A stretch of 64,000 nt of DNA from Cryoendolithus antarcticus (GCA_002077065.1 NAJO01000045.1:186001-250000), one strand, 5' to 3'. Counted from the first letter of the stretch, positions 33,380-46,120 are shown. The notes: generated by a model not told the origin, from the sequence alone. Made by a program: numbers and translations.

Positions 33380-35822
33380 TGTGCAGCTTACTCGACTCGT
33401 CTATGCGTCCTTCAAAGTCACTTGTTGCAATGAGGCCAGCATCCCGTCAAACTGCGTTGGTGTCCGCTCATATGGAATGTTCTCGACGTTGTACACTGGA
33501 TGTACATTTGATGTCCCGCTAAGGCAGGGTCCGGCCCGCTAATTAGTGCTGCTGTAGGGCTGAAGTGATAGGCAGATGAACAAAACATTGAAGGTGAACA
33601 ATTACCTGTACATCACCGACCTCGCATGATGACTAGGAACTGTCGTCAGATGATCGACTTGGCGTCGAAACTTCCTGGCAACTCCATGGAGGTTCCACAA
33701 CGGGGATCAGCAAAGGTGATTTGGGGTGCGCGTTACCTCCCGATGCACCATCGCAGTGCTCTCCCATTCATGCACTTTACACTTACAGGCACTGAGTAAG
33801 CTGTCAGTGGATCTCGACGGACGCATGGTACGTTCCTGACAGCACGAGACGTCAGGTGTCTTGAGGACTACATCTACTCGCCTCGGGACTCGGTCTCATG
33901 CAGGCCACATACTTGACATGGGCCGAGGCCACGTTTGTCCCTCAATGCCAAGGCTGTTCTGCTCTGCGGCCCACGATAACAAGTCTGTCCGCGGGCAGTG
34001 TGAACGATCTTGCAAGCAGGAGCTGGGATCTGGCCCGTCTCACTTTCAACGCGAAACGTCCACTCGGGTGACAGACTGGTTCAACACCACCGCCATTCGT
34101 TCGCGCGCCGGGCTCTTCACCGACCGAGTGCTGCAAGCGCGCGGACACGTTACTGGCCGAGTAGCGTTCGTTGCTCCGCTTCCCCACGGACTGCTGTGCA
34201 ATTCGTTGCCGATAGCCCCGCCAGCACCTGCCGTGAAACAGGCGCTGCTGTAGGGTTTTCCGCTAGGGATAATGTGGAGCTCTGGCCCCGCGAAGTACCG
34301 ATGTGCTTTTGGAACACCACCCTGGGATTCTCGTTCAAGCGATGGAGTGCATCCGCGCATCGCCATTCACTACAATGCAATGCAATGGCTCGAGGCAATC
34401 GGTATGGAGTCTGAGCCTGCCATCGATTGGCGTAATCACGAGTGAATTTGCAGCACTACTCATGGAGCGTGCGATGTTAAACACTGACTCTCAACTCTAT
34501 ATAGGCTTCCGAGATGTAGCCACTACCACGTGCATGAAGATCAGCTTGCGCCATCAAGCCCGGTGGGCGGTGCGCTGAAGCATGCGCGTTCGCCGGATGT
34601 TACGTGAGAACTCTGTATCTCTCCATCGCACAACATTGGTAAATTATCTACCGGCTGCAATCAGGGCCGCTATTCTCGTATGTCTGCTTGTCAAGCATGA
34701 CAGGCGACCAGCGCGCTGGTCTGGACTTTGTCCGTTGCACGAGCAGACGCAAGCCTCTTCGGGTGTACACAGCAGTCGCGTCTAGTCTCGAACAACGGCT
34801 CAGGACATGAGGGTGTACGAGCAACTGGCATGAGATGCAGACACTGCACACTCCTCGCTAGTGGGCTTGGTGTGGCTTGCATTATTGAGGACAGAATTGT
34901 CAACGCAGCAGATTTTAGAACATAAGCAGTCGAGAGCACATCTCCAGCGACGTCGAAATAGCGTACCAATTCTTCACTGACACAGTAGAGTGATACTCTC
35001 CTTGACCAGCCCTCACGACCAGACTGAAGAACACATTTATGCGAGCGGGTTCTGAATTAGATTGCAGCACGCCCAATCTGGCATCGTGGCCACCCTCTGC
35101 TCACTTCAACGCTTCTTCTTTGGTATCCGGTCGACGTTTTCGTGCTTCCATTCCGACTTGCATGTCCAATACAGCACCAAAGCATCAACAAAAGCATCTA
35201 GCCTGCTATCTGCACAGCGCCATTCGATGGTACCTGTGAACGGACATCACCGTAAGATTCAGCCACGATACTATCTCACGGCGCGCGCGTTCGCCAGCTT
35301 AGCAAGGCGTGCAGGCGCTCAACCTAAAGAGCTCCCATCTCACGATCTCCGAATAAGCATTTAGCTCACAGGCTCAGATCCACGTGAGCCCTGCGAGTGT
35401 GAGTGGAGTTCTCGACCACCTATGCGCCAAGTGGTGGAAGCGCGCGTCGCCTTTGGGTGTCATGCTCCCCTGCAAACGCTGAAGTCTGGCCGTTTCTGCG
35501 ACAGGTCGAGGGTGTGAGAGGGATACCCGTGGCAAGCTGCAGGACGCCACGGTCGGCCTCGAGCTAGCGAGTGAGCGAACGCCGGCAGTATATCTTTCTT
35601 TCGCTGCCCGTGTGCGTGAAACAAAAGGTCCTGTGTCTTGCTCCTATTTCATCTCGATCACACAGAAGCATATTCAGCTGTCCGACTCAGAGATCGTCTT
35701 TCCCCAGATCCAGCTGTCAAGAGTACTCCAGATTCCGGTACTCAGGCCCGTCAATCGTAGCCGCACGTGCCATTCAGTGGTCAAACGGACGTCCGCCGGC
35801 TCTCCACCACGGACTTTCAACA
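33380..35822. other. 2.4-kb divergent intergenic
   Basis: Between the doa1 start (minus) and the BTB gene start (plus). Frames up to 134 codons (34010-34414 plus) overlap on both strands without domains or splice signals. I see no transposon feature. Confidence 0.4.
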
Positions 35823-36886
35823 ATGGCATCCTGCACAACGCAGTACGATCCCCGCAATGAGTTGATGAGCGCTTTGGCAACGTTAGTACAGTCTCATTGT
35901 CGACCGCGCATCGTCGTCGCATTATCATGGGCGGCACTAACGCACGATCCAGGCTTCATCTTGGTGGTAAATACTCGGACCTGACGATCAACTGCAATTA
36001 CCGATCATGGGCAGTGCACAAGGCCATTGTGTGCTCACGGAGCGGATTTTTCGACGGTGCATGCAGCGGCACTTTCCGTGAAGCCGGCACCGGCGTCGTC
36101 GACTTGAGCGATGAGGACGAGGAGGCCGTGGAGCAGATGATCAACTGTATGTTCCTACGGGATGCGATCGATCGATCGATCAATCATGTACTGACCATAG
36201 CAGTCTTCTACCACCTCGACTATTGCAACGAGCCGGTACAACCAGCCGCAGCCGTCTTCCGACATCGCGCACTCTCGAATGCTCGCCGGCAGCTCCCAAA
36301 GAAGTTCGACCTCAGTCAGATCGAAGACCCGTTACTGTCCATGGCGGGCTACTGCGCACCCAAGCCTGAGCTTCCCCTGTCTCCACCCGAGACACCGGAT
36401 TCCACCAATTCTTCCAGCGAGACATCCTACTTCAGCAAAGGCAAGCGACCACGATCGCCTCGCACATCAGTCTCATTCGTCGGTCGACAAACCCCACCCC
36501 TGGAGATGGAAGAAGAGGGCGAGTACGAGTGCTACGATGAAGAGGAAGGTGAAGGCATTGGTGAAGAGGACTCCTACCTGCTTTTGCACACCCGCGTCTA
36601 CGCACTAGCCGAAAAGTTCGACATTCCCTCACTGAAACACCTCGCACAACAAAAGTTCGAGATCGCCATGGCATGCTTCTACGACTCCTCCGAATTCGCC
36701 GACGCGGTCGAGGAGGTCTACTGCTCTACCATCGACTCCGATCGGGGACTACGAGATGTGGTTCTGCAGGCTTTCAGGAGCCACCCTGCGCTTGCTACAA
36801 CGTCGGATGTGTACGAGGTGATCAAGTCAACGCCCAGCTTAGCCGTCGAGCTGTTCAAGATTGAGAGAGGCATCCCAGTGTACTGA
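35823..36886 (+). CDS. BTB/POZ domain protein
   Basis: Predicted protein-interaction or Cul3-adaptor type protein of 311 residues. Exons 35823-35881, 35953-36146 and 36204-36886. The start [19 protein letters not shown] is preferred over the in-frame start at 35897 because intron 1 has a GTTAGT donor and a canonical CACTAAC branch point and joins to [14 protein letters not shown], the standard opening of fungal BTB domains. The BTB core covers about residues 20-115 ([18 protein letters not shown], then [17 protein letters not shown] across intron 2). A Pro/Ser/acidic linker follows, then a helical C-terminal part ([23 protein letters not shown]) usual in this fungal family. Intron 2 is 57 nt and stop-free. 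Confidence 0.88.
36163..36184. repeat. GATC microsatellite in a BTB-gene intron
   Basis: About four tandem copies of GATC lie within the 57-nt second intron of the BTB gene. A slipped copy would change intron length by 4 nt but not the spliced product. Confidence 0.6.
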
Positions 36887-38282
36887 ACCAGGGGAGCCCG
36901 GCCTGCAGCGGCCTTGATACTACACTCTGGCGGGGCCTGACCCTACCACAAATACGAACCCCCTTCGCATCAGTGACTCGCAGGACGAATCGTCACGCGA
37001 TGCGAAGAGCGACGCCACAGCTGCTATGGAGCACACTTCGATACTACTCCGTCGGGCTCATGCAGCTATTGCTCAACAGCGGTTCGCCAACCTCTCGCGC
37101 ATAAGGATCATCATGACTTGGCCCTATGGTAAACGCAGGCAGGGTCTGCATCGAAGGATTGGAGTTGCGTCATTAGGCTATGATGCGGCAGCATTACAAT
37201 GGGGGCGGAATGATTGATATGATGACATGACGGAAACAAGGGCCGCTATGCCAGGCAAGGCAAGAAAAGTTCACTCGCTGCAATGTACTGTAGAGCGGAT
37301 TTGGGGGCCCTTCATCGATCGTGAAGAGGATAGTATGCGATGGGGCACTTCGTCCTTCATGTAACAACGGTCGCAATGGCACTTCCATCACGTTTACAAG
37401 TCCTAGGTAGGTACCTTTACGTTTCAGAACGCACGAGCGAGGTGGCCTCTGGAGCAAGACGACACAGACCTCATCCCCTAACACGACATGAACCCACCAA
37501 CCTGGCTGTCTCACCCTGCATCGGACCTGCACCCGCGCATCCTCTCACTCACATGTCGGCCACAGCATCTCTGATGACACCGCAAACTACGGCCGTAGAA
37601 CGTGACGATGAGCTACAGCATCAGATGGCTAGACGGTGTTCGGTAAGCACTTGTGAGATGTTGCACCGCCCCAACAACGACGCAGGTCGGTGGATCTGGT
37701 CGTGCTGACTGCAGCGAAGCTCTGTTTCAAGTTCTGCAGGGCGCCATCACTGTGGGTAACATTGCGTGCACCTGTGGACCAGGACTCGCAACACCAAAGC
37801 GCAGGAGTACTCATGCTATTGGTCTATGCAATGCATTCTGCTTTGATCTGAAGGGGCGGATCTTTGCTAGGCTTCTCCATCACACGACATGTGAGATTGT
37901 CCAGAAAGTCTGTACTGCTGGTGATCAGGCGTGCATGGGGCTGTCCGAAACCAACGCATCCCGGATACGAATTCTCTCACATCAACAACGGACCAGTCAC
38001 TGCTCGTCACTCATTCGCCAGATCTACTCCGTGATCTAGATTTTCGCTAGAGAACCTTTAACAGTAAGCTTCTTCCACGAGCGTGCAAGAGCTAGACGCC
38101 ACGTGAAGGCTGTGAACAGCCCACCACGGAGCTCTCTCCTAACCACCTGATCATCATCTGATACACGCAGGTCGCGTCGCCTGGTCCTCGGGAGTCACGA
38201 AGTACCGATAACTCTCACAGCGCCCCGGGAGTCTAGCCCACGCCTCAGCTGCACAAGGCTGAACTTTAGGCGAGCTCTCAGC
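36887..38282. other. convergent intergenic, no gene seen
   Basis: About 1.4 kb between converging stop codons. Frames of up to 128 codons show no motif. Confidence 0.4.
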
Positions 38283-38883
38283 TCACTTTCTCAGTGCCTC
38301 CAGATCTAGCTGGAACATCACGACGTCCACCCATTTCCCGAGCTTGAAGCCTACTCTGTCTGGCCTACCAACTTGTCGAAAGCCCTTACTTGCGTGAAGT
38401 CTGCAGGTTGGTAGAGATTCGGGACTCTGATCAGGCAGAATGGACATCTTCGCCAGAACTTGGGTCTTTGTTGTAGTGCTGACGAGAGCCAAGATGAGTG
38501 AGTCCATGAGCCGGCGGCCGATGCCCTTCGAGCAGTGATCCGGGTGGAGGTAGATGGAGCATTCCAGCGTCGGATCATAGCCCGACCGATCAGAGTACTG
38601 TGGGTTTTGTGCATCAGTACGTGGCTTGATGGCAGCTTGCGATAGGAAGGCAAACCGGAGAGGCGTAGGCGTAGCCTGCTATTCCGTTCTGTATCTGGTC
38701 TACTGCGACCAGGAATGGAAGCCCTGTAGCACGGAGCGTCTGGACACGTTGCTGCATCTGAGCGTCCGGCATCGCATCTTCCGCTAGTGTTGCTAGACTC
38801 TCGCGAACATAGTAATTGTAGATGGCTGCTATTGCTGGTGCATCGTCAATCGTGGCGTCGCGGAGGGAGATGTTGTCGGGCAT
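38283..38883 (-). CDS. GNAT acetyltransferase, phosphinothricin-acetyltransferase-like
   Basis: Acetyl-CoA-dependent N-acetyltransferase of 180 residues. Exons 38883-38656 and 38597-38283. The N-terminus (ISLRDATIDDAPAIAAIYNYYVRES) matches the first strand and helix of the PAT/bar-like GNAT group, IAGYAYASP is the beta4 strand, and HPDHCSKGIGRRLMDSLI contains the acetyl-CoA pyrophosphate loop (Q/R-x-x-G-x-G/A form, here SKGIGR). The first intron has a weak GTTTGC donor, but the joint YASP-YSDRSGYDPTLE matches the family exactly. The C-terminal part (ASKGFRQVGRPDRVGFKLGKW) keeps the usual GF..VG...VG.K.G.W pattern. Substrate unknown; such genes in fungi often resemble bacterial ones, but nothing in base composition marks recent transfer. 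Confidence 0.85.
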
Positions 38884-39661
38884 TACGCTGGATGAGGCTT
38901 GCTAAGAACCACCTTTGATAGATATCGACGATTTCCACCTTCCGCACAGTGATACTGTAACAAACGCACTTCTAGAGCCCGGGCAGTATTCTCTCGAGTA
39001 TGAGTGTGTGGTTGTAGCCTTTTGAAAGAGACGCCACGGCAGCTTGGACAGAAGAGGAAGAGATAGTACCAAGCTCAGCGTACCTTATCTTCGATACCAA
39101 GGTGCGTTGAACTTGAGCGCTAGCCATGAAAGATGACCAGGTCACTGCCTCTCCAAGCCTTCGGGGCTCTAGTATATGAGGGATTGTCGACATGGTGGTG
39201 TCATTAATCAGCCGCGCTGTCGCCTTGATGAAGAGCTTTGCAAGGTTCCACGCCGAGCACATATACACAGCATCTGGTAGCTGCTACTAAGTCCAGATCC
39301 CATTTTGTGCCATTGTAGAGCAAATTGGTAAGTGCTACCCGCGACAAGACATCATCAAGGAATCTGAACCACAGACGGGTAGACTACCGCACGTCTACAT
39401 ACCAACCCTCGCAGAGTGGGAACAGGTAATTAACAAGCTCGTACGCACTGAGGTGTGTTGTTACAAGACCGAGATCTACTTCTGTTTTGTCGACAGGCAC
39501 TGATAGCCACACCAGTCCGTTCAGTCTGACGCCAATCAGTACCGACGCCAGCAATGCATATGCCCACCCATCCGCCAGTCCGATAACGCCGACCTGTCCT
39601 GTCCGATGCACTATCAAACAGAGACGAGAGACCGAAACTCGTGAAAGTGCTATTCGCAGGC
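38884..39661. other. tandem intergenic with one weak ORF
   Basis: About 780 bp. A minus-strand frame at 38972-39268 (98 codons, with an internal ATG in MSTIPHILEPRRLG) reads somewhat protein-like but has no motif, so it is not called as a gene. Confidence 0.3.
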
Positions 39662-40390
39662 TCAAATGTGCACACGCCCATAACCTCTCGAAGGCTGGAC
39701 AGACCTTCGCTCGACCTTGATCACATCGCTGTCGACGGTGAGTAATGTTGTCGCACCCGGTGCAGTAGAGCCTTCTCCGGGCATCTGAATTAGAGCAGTG
39801 CGTATCCTGTACATGCCTGACTGCCGAATGAGGAGACCGGAGAAAGTGCAGTAGCCCAATGAGAGTCTGCAAGGTTGGCTACGCTCTAGTGATGTGGCAT
39901 ACTGCTCTGGCAGAGGGTGGACGGAGTCGAACAGCTTCTGGCCAGTCATGACACCGGCTTCCACCGGTACTCGTTCACCACTTCTCGTCTCGGTGATCAG
40001 AGATGACACAACAAAGAGTCGAGTTGTGTCGATGTTAGCGGCGCTGATTGGCTTGTCCGCTGAAGGGAACCTCAGGCTGACCATGATCGAGGCTTCGACA
40101 TCAGCGCCGAGTGGTATAGTCTTGCATGGCTGGCCAATGATGTCGAGCTCGAACGACGGGCGGACGCTGGGCTTTACGCTTGCTTGTGGTCCAGATGATT
40201 TCCGTCGATGACTGGTCTCCGACTTCGATGTCTTGGTGTTTGAGCTGCGCTTGGATCGCTTCGGCTCACGTTCATCGGAAGGGGCCTCTTTGTGGTGTCG
40301 CCGACTGCTCGTACGAGTCTCTCGTTCGTCTACAGCACGTGGTCCGTTGCTGTCTCGAAGGTATGATCGACGAGCTGCTTCAACAGGCAT
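39662..40390 (-). CDS. divergent velvet-like domain protein
   Basis: Predicted regulatory protein of 242 residues related to the velvet family (VeA, VelB, VosA, VelC), fungal transcription regulators of development and secondary metabolism with an NF-kappaB-like fold. The N-terminal 80 residues are basic and rich in Ser/Arg/Lys. Residues about 85-230 keep velvet landmarks in weak form: FELDIIGQPCKTIPLG at the start, a strand LFVVSSLITETRSGE, CTFSGLLIRQSGMYRIRTALI resembling the family block F.F.DL.VR..G.FR.R..L, and a short TVDSDVIKV strand. The canonical FPG/MxxST segment after this strand is missing; the frame stops 14 residues later. A missed final exon is possible. The start at 40390 (MPVEAARR) is preferred to 40567, whose extra 59 residues look non-coding. 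Confidence 0.6.
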   Translation of the reverse strand: MPVEAARRSYLRDSNGPRAVDERETRTSSRRHHKEAPSDEREPKRSKRSSNTKTSKSETSHRRKSSGPQASVKPSVRPSFELDIIGQPCKTIPLGADVEASIMVSLRFPSADKPISAANIDTTRLFVVSSLITETRSGERVPVEAGVMTGQKLFDSVHPLPEQYATSLERSQPCRLSLGYCTFSGLLIRQSGMYRIRTALIQMPGEGSTAPGATTLLTVDSDVIKVERRSVQPSRGYGRVHI

Positions 40391-43300
40391 GGCGAGGGTC
40401 GCGCAGAAACTTCGTTGGCTGTTGATATGGTCGTACAAGGAGTATAGTCGGTACCCAAGGAGATCAAAGCAAGGAAGCAACCAAGCAATATCTACTACGA
40501 CAGTCAGGAGCGTTTCAGAGTGGGTAGCCTTCGTCTGCAGAGCAGAGGTACAGCAGGACGTGTGCACTCACACCGCAACAAAGCTGACAGGAACAGGCAA
40601 AAGCGATTGCAGACAATCTTTGTGGCGTTGCTGGGATCCGCACGAAGCAATAGATGCAACAGATTGAGTTCGAAGAAGGTTGCGGGTTGTATGCTGAGCC
40701 GGGAGGATCATCGCAGCCTATTAGTACGTCGCTCCCATGCCATGGAGAGCCTCGATCTGGAGACTACACCTCACTGCTGTATTTAGATCTGGGGAGATGG
40801 TACCAAGGTGACGCATTTTATCTCGACCCGGTTCCGCAATGCGGGGGGCTGAAGCCACCCAGTACGACTGCGAGCATCAGTCGGCACAGATGTTGACTTC
40901 CAAGCCGTCGTCCACTGGCGTAGGGGAACGACATCCGTCCAGGGGCAACGGCTCCTAGGTCTGCGGGTCTCGCCTCTACAAGACACATAAGTAGCCAGCT
41001 GCATACATCGCGCGTGCACAGGAGCGAGTTCGAGGGAGCACCACAATCTACACAGTACGCGTGAGCTCGTCATTGGTCGGGGTCACAACTCGATGTCTCA
41101 AGCAGATCGCGTATGCGACCCGCCGATGTGGATGAGCTAGCGAACCCAGGGATCTTGGATGATCGCTCGCTTGATAGCAGCCGATCCAGCATGTCGGTGG
41201 CTCGATCTGCCCTTGTGTTCAGAGACACTGAAAGAACCTCCACAAACGTACTGCATCGTCATGTGAGTCCAAATGCGGTTAAGATGTGACGTGGAAACAT
41301 CGTGCTGCGTTTACGACTCCCTCAGTGTTCTTCCTGGCCGTCTCAGGCTAAGTGCCCCATGTCGAGAGTCGCATTGCACTAATGCGTGAGGACAAGGATT
41401 GAGGCTAGACCCGAGCGGTCGGGCCGCGCCATCTCGAGCCTGTGTGCTCTCCGAGATCTCCGAGGAGCTCCGGTGGTTCGGGATCGGCAGGGCAAACAAC
41501 TCTATTTGAAATATTGGGACTGCCTCCTCCAGAGCATCAGGTCACACTCCACTTGATCCGGAGCACGCACTCAATCGCGTTTGATAGGATCATTCGACTC
41601 ATGGCGCGACAAGCAGTAGTACGAGACATGTCGCCAGGCTTGAGCTCTGGTCTTGGCAACAAGCCTAGAGCAACCAGGGCTCACCTCCACCCCGGTCTTC
41701 TCATCTATTACGCCACAACACTGCGTTTTAACCCCCATGACGGGAGTGTTTCCCTTTTCCGCGAAGGTGGGTGAGTTGCGCCATATTGTGCGAGCTGTCA
41801 CATTCGGAACCCGCAGTTGTCCCGATTGATGTCTCTTTATCTCGGTTCGCCCGTTTGGTAACCAAGATCTAGTGGCTGTTGCTGCACGACATTGCAATCG
41901 TTCTTTGGCGCTGGGATTGTTTGAAATACTTGCGCCGGGTAATGGGTATTTGCAGGAATTTCGCTATGTCATTCCACCGAGAAACCCGGCTGCACATACA
42001 TGACTGCTTTCGAGATGGCCATCGACAGTGCAGTGACTGCGATGTAAAGCCTAGCGGCATATTGACGGCCTCGCGTACGCTTGATCGAAGTGCTGACGTG
42101 CCAAGACTGCAGGCGCTGTATCAGCACTTTCCACCAGATCTGGGGTGGGGTTCATAGTCAGATGATCCCATCGAGCACCCCGTCGAGGCATCGCACCGCT
42201 GGCAGTCTGCTGCAAGCCACTTGAGCGCCGCAGTCGATGGACGATGACCCTAACCGAACACGGCTGGATGGCCCGCCGCTCTGCCCTGCAGGATTCCAGG
42301 AACCCAATCGAAAGCTACACTCCGACGACCACTGCTGGCGGAGTCCAAGATGGGTGGGAACGCCAAACCCACAACTTCCAAAACGGCTTTTCTGCTGCAC
42401 TTGGTTCACAACTGTGCAACCCTCAGCATCAGTAGATCCCAGTCGCGGGTCCCTGCACGACGTCACGCCCACTCCACGCTCACTCCACGCTTGCCGCACA
42501 TGGATCGCGCCGGGCTGCACGTAGACGAGGATGGAACTCGGCTTCAACATGGGAATTTCAGATTTGCCTGAACGGGTGCTTGCATTTCGCGCGCTCGCGT
42601 CGACTTGTCGTCTGAGACTTCAAGATTGGATCGAGATCATCCGAGTTCTTCGCGATAACTTGCTGTGCATGCTCGCGACTCGTGACAAGGACATCAAATC
42701 AGAGGATGGTCATGAAACTGATCAGCTTTTCGAGTAAGCGAAACTTGCTGCTGAGACTTCGCTTTCTTCGGGGTTCTTGTGGACGTCCTCCAGCTGCACT
42801 GAGCAGTATGGTATCGGGACCAGCAGCTTCTGGCGTCAGTCGCGAGGCGCCTGCACGAACGCGGCGTTTCATTCTATCGAACATCACCCCGGTGGAAGAT
42901 CGTGACAGCACATCTCCCACACGCCTTCTGCTCCGGCACTCGCAACGACTTCCCCGGTCGCAGCATGCACATCATCGCGCTTTGGCGTTCAACCTACTGA
43001 TATTCTTCTGCAGCCTAGCATTCGCACCGGCGCCATGCGTGACTGCAATACGCTCCAAGCCTCTGCCAATTGGCGCTACGAGAACGTAGAGCTGCAGTTT
43101 GATGCTTCCCTCGGCGACGACTCCATCGCTCAGCCGCAACTCCACATCATCCGTACGCACCACTGCCGTCTACCAGGCTTCGCTTCAGTCGGCTGCATAC
43201 CAGTGGCGTCCGGGCCCGCTCTCCCACGGCGCCCCCGGTGCAGCCTCGTTCGCAAGAGCGGCGGCAATTCGGAGTTTTGTCCGGATCGGCCTCAACAAGA

Positions 43301-43932
43301 CATCGTCAGCAGGCTTGAATGCATGATTGCGGTCGATACGCAGCTGGGAATATGTTGGCCACTTTGGATCGGGAAGCTGGCTTTCAAGCCTTGAGTAGTT
43401 TCGTGGCGAGCATGCCATGAGAAGCGCCGATGAGCACTCAATTGACCGGTATCGCTAGGCGTGTAGCGTGCAACGCTCGCTTCTGCAGAGATCAGGAGAT
43501 CGTATCTGCGGTGCGATAGTAGATGGTGCGTGACTCGCATCGATATCGGATGCAGGGCAGTATCTTGTGGTGCCAGTCAGTGCAGAGCAGAGTGACATTC
43601 TGGGACCTGTGGATCGATGTCGGATGCATGTTGCGTGGTCGTACTGTCGAGGATCTTGAGAAAGCTGCCGCGACCAGTTCGGCGTTTCAATAATATTAGG
43701 AGATGACTGGTAAGGTATGTGCCAGGAACTCAGAGCGCAAGCGCTCGGCTGCTTGTAGGTCCGTCCGTACATTATACATAGTCTATCCGCTTTACGTAGC
43801 AAAGGCTATGCAAGTCTCATGGGTATCAGCAAAGAGGTGCGCAGATGTAAACCAGTCCCTTCCCAACGCCATTCGGCGGCTTCAACATGCCCATCTGAAA
43901 CACTCACTGAACGTCCCTCGTAGTAATATATC
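40391..43932. other. 3.5-kb region without a supported gene
   Basis: The largest gap of the window. Frames up to 144 codons are scattered on both strands (40233-40667 plus, 42158-42550 minus, 42682-43089 plus), none with a domain, signal peptide or splice series. No terminal inverted repeats, reverse transcriptase or transposase fragments were recognised, and base composition is like the neighbours, so there is no sign of AT-rich RIP-mutated repeats. Confidence 0.4.
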
Positions 43933-46120
43933 TCATCGATGCCACACTCCAGTCTCGTCCTGTACGCCAATCTCGTACCCTAACAACACCTCCGTCCCAC
44001 CACCCTCCCAGCCTCGATTCCCAGCCGCGGAGAGCATGAATTTGCATCGAGGGTCGATGAAGATGCTGCTGATATTCCCTCCTCGATGGCCAGGCACAAT
44101 AGTGAAGGGCACTGTGCGATGTCGCGCGGACTCCGATTGCGAAAGGTCATAGATGCGGAGGATGTCGTTGGACGCGCTGGAGATGGAGCGTCAGCAAAAG
44201 CACATGAAGACTATGACCCGAATCGGAAGAAAGAAGATCATACCAGACAAGATGCCGCTTATTAGGCATAGCCCTCACCGCATAGACCGGCCCACTCCCC
44301 GCCTGAAACTTGAACGTCCTGCTCGGCTCACTCCTCTTACTACCCAGATTATGAATCGAATATTCGTCTACTCCACAATTCCTCCTGCCCACATAGAAGC
44401 TATTCCCATCTGGGCTCCAGCACGCGCCCGTCGCCCAGGGCGGCGTGCTACCGTAAGGAAGTATCGTGGCGACGGGTGAGGCTATCCGCCGGTCCCAGAT
44501 CCGGAGCGTGCCGTCTATGGCTGTGTCGAGGAAGGTTGATTCGGATTGTGGGGGGAGATCGGCGGCTGAGATGGGGAGTGCGTCGGATTCGTTTGTGGGA
44601 GGAGCGGTGAGGGGTTCGTCGGAGTGGGGGAGGCCGTTGGGGAGGGGACTTGAGGGTTTCGAAGTTGGAGGTTGATGATTCCCGTTCGTGACGACGTTGC
44701 CCTCGGCTTCAGGCTCATTGGTATCTCCATTGGTGTCTGCTTCGGGAATTGCTGCTGTTGCAGCGGTCTCCGGAGGCTGCACGGGTCCTCCGCTGCCCAT
44801 GCCCGTCATGTCCACGTCTTCCTCGCCTGGTGCGTCCGCATCTGCGTCCTGACCAGACTCTGCGTTCATCTCGCGGTCGAGAGCACGCGTAAGCTCATCA
44901 TCGTTGTCGTCGAATGTAGTAGTTCCGCCCGGTGCAGTATCCGTGTCTTCACCAAACAGCGAACCATGATCTTCGCCGAGGCCATCACCGAAGAGACTAC
45001 CAGTCGGCGAGCCAGCAGCGTCTTCATCGCCACCATTCATTGCTGCACCACCGAAGCCATTGCTCAAGCCGTTCGTGAATGGCGCATCATTGCTGCTCGA
45101 AAATGTACCATTGCCGGGATCAGGCATACTTTCCGTGATCTCTGGCACCGACACATCACTCAACGGTCGGACCTCTACTGCGCTGATCTGCTGATTTGCA
45201 CCTCTGAACGATCGCTTAACTTTGCCAGTGTTAAGATCCCAGTCGTGTATGTTCTTGTCCCAGCTCCCTGAAAGTACCGAGCTCTCATCTTGCGAAAGGT
45301 TCAATGTCGATACGGCGCTAGTGTGCTCTTTTAATGTCGTTATCCTCGTTCCAGCCTGATGTCTGCAAGTCTGCAAATTGATCCCACCGCTCTCGAGTCC
45401 AGATAGCAGCCACACCGCCTGATGCTGCACAGCGAGAGAGTAGACCGGCGACGTCCACTTGCTCTCGTCACCGCTCAGCGGTGGTGTCCGCATTACTGGC
45501 TCCTCATTCTCCCAGTATGTGACCAGACTGCCTGCCTTCATCACGCTGTCTACGAACGGGTGCTTCTGCGCGACTGTGAGAGGCACTTTGCCGTTTGCTG
45601 TGTCTACCCAGTTAAACATCCGAACATAGCCGTCCGTACCTCCGCTAAAGACCCAGTGCATGTCCGGTGTCGTGGCTATGCAGTTGATTGAGGTGCCCTG
45701 TGGTGCTGCCATGGTCGGGACGATGTCGTAGGCCTGCGCGCTGAACGCCTCCGGCCGAGTTGGAGGTACGAAGGAAGCTAGTGTGCCATTGACAGGAGAG
45801 CGTACCGCGCGCGGCGAGGGAGAAGTCAACACGACTGCGGGATTCGGTTGCGTCTGGTCCTCGCCAGAACGCTGTTGTGGTCGCAGGTGAGTTGAGCGGC
45901 GCGAGGGCGAGTCCTGCTCATCCTGGTCACCATCATCGTCGTCATCATTATCATTCTCGTCGTTGTCGTCGTCCTCGTCATCGTCACCGCCGCCATCATC
46001 GTCCTGCTCTTGATCTTGATCCTCATCTTGCTGAGTGTCATTCACATCTTCCATATCCTCATCCTCATCCTCCTCGCCGGATCCAGCTGTGGGATCTGCA
46101 TCGTCGTCGAATGTGACCAT
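43933..46120 (-). CDS. spt8: Spt8, WD40 subunit of SAGA
   Basis: TBP-interacting subunit of the SAGA coactivator in fungi. Exons 46120-44244 and 44176-43933 give 706 residues. Residues 1-75 are an Asp/Glu-rich acidic stretch. The WD40 propeller begins with INCIATTPDMHWVFSGGTDGYVRMFNWV and includes LNLSQDESSVLSGSWDKNIHDWDL. A long disordered insertion (about 330-530, with PTGSLFGDG and LTRALDREMN) follows, then FLDTAIDGTLRIWDRR and GACWSPDGNSFYVGRRNCGVDEYSI. The second exon supplies the conserved end (CASNDILRIYDLS to AAGNRGWEGGGTEVLLGYEI); reading through the intron instead gives an unrelated tail. Donor GTATGA at 44243, acceptor CAG at 44177. It is divergent from the ZNFX1-type gene. Confidence 0.95.

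Noticed and set aside
40391..40567. N-terminal extension of the velvet-like protein to the ATG at 40567
   Set aside because: The extra 59 residues are Cys/Leu-rich and unlike the basic N-termini of related proteins; the ATG at 40390 begins a coherent polar segment.
44672..45271. 199-codon plus-strand frame opposite SPT8
   Set aside because: Lies across the disordered insertion of Spt8, whose repetitive codons open the other strand by chance.
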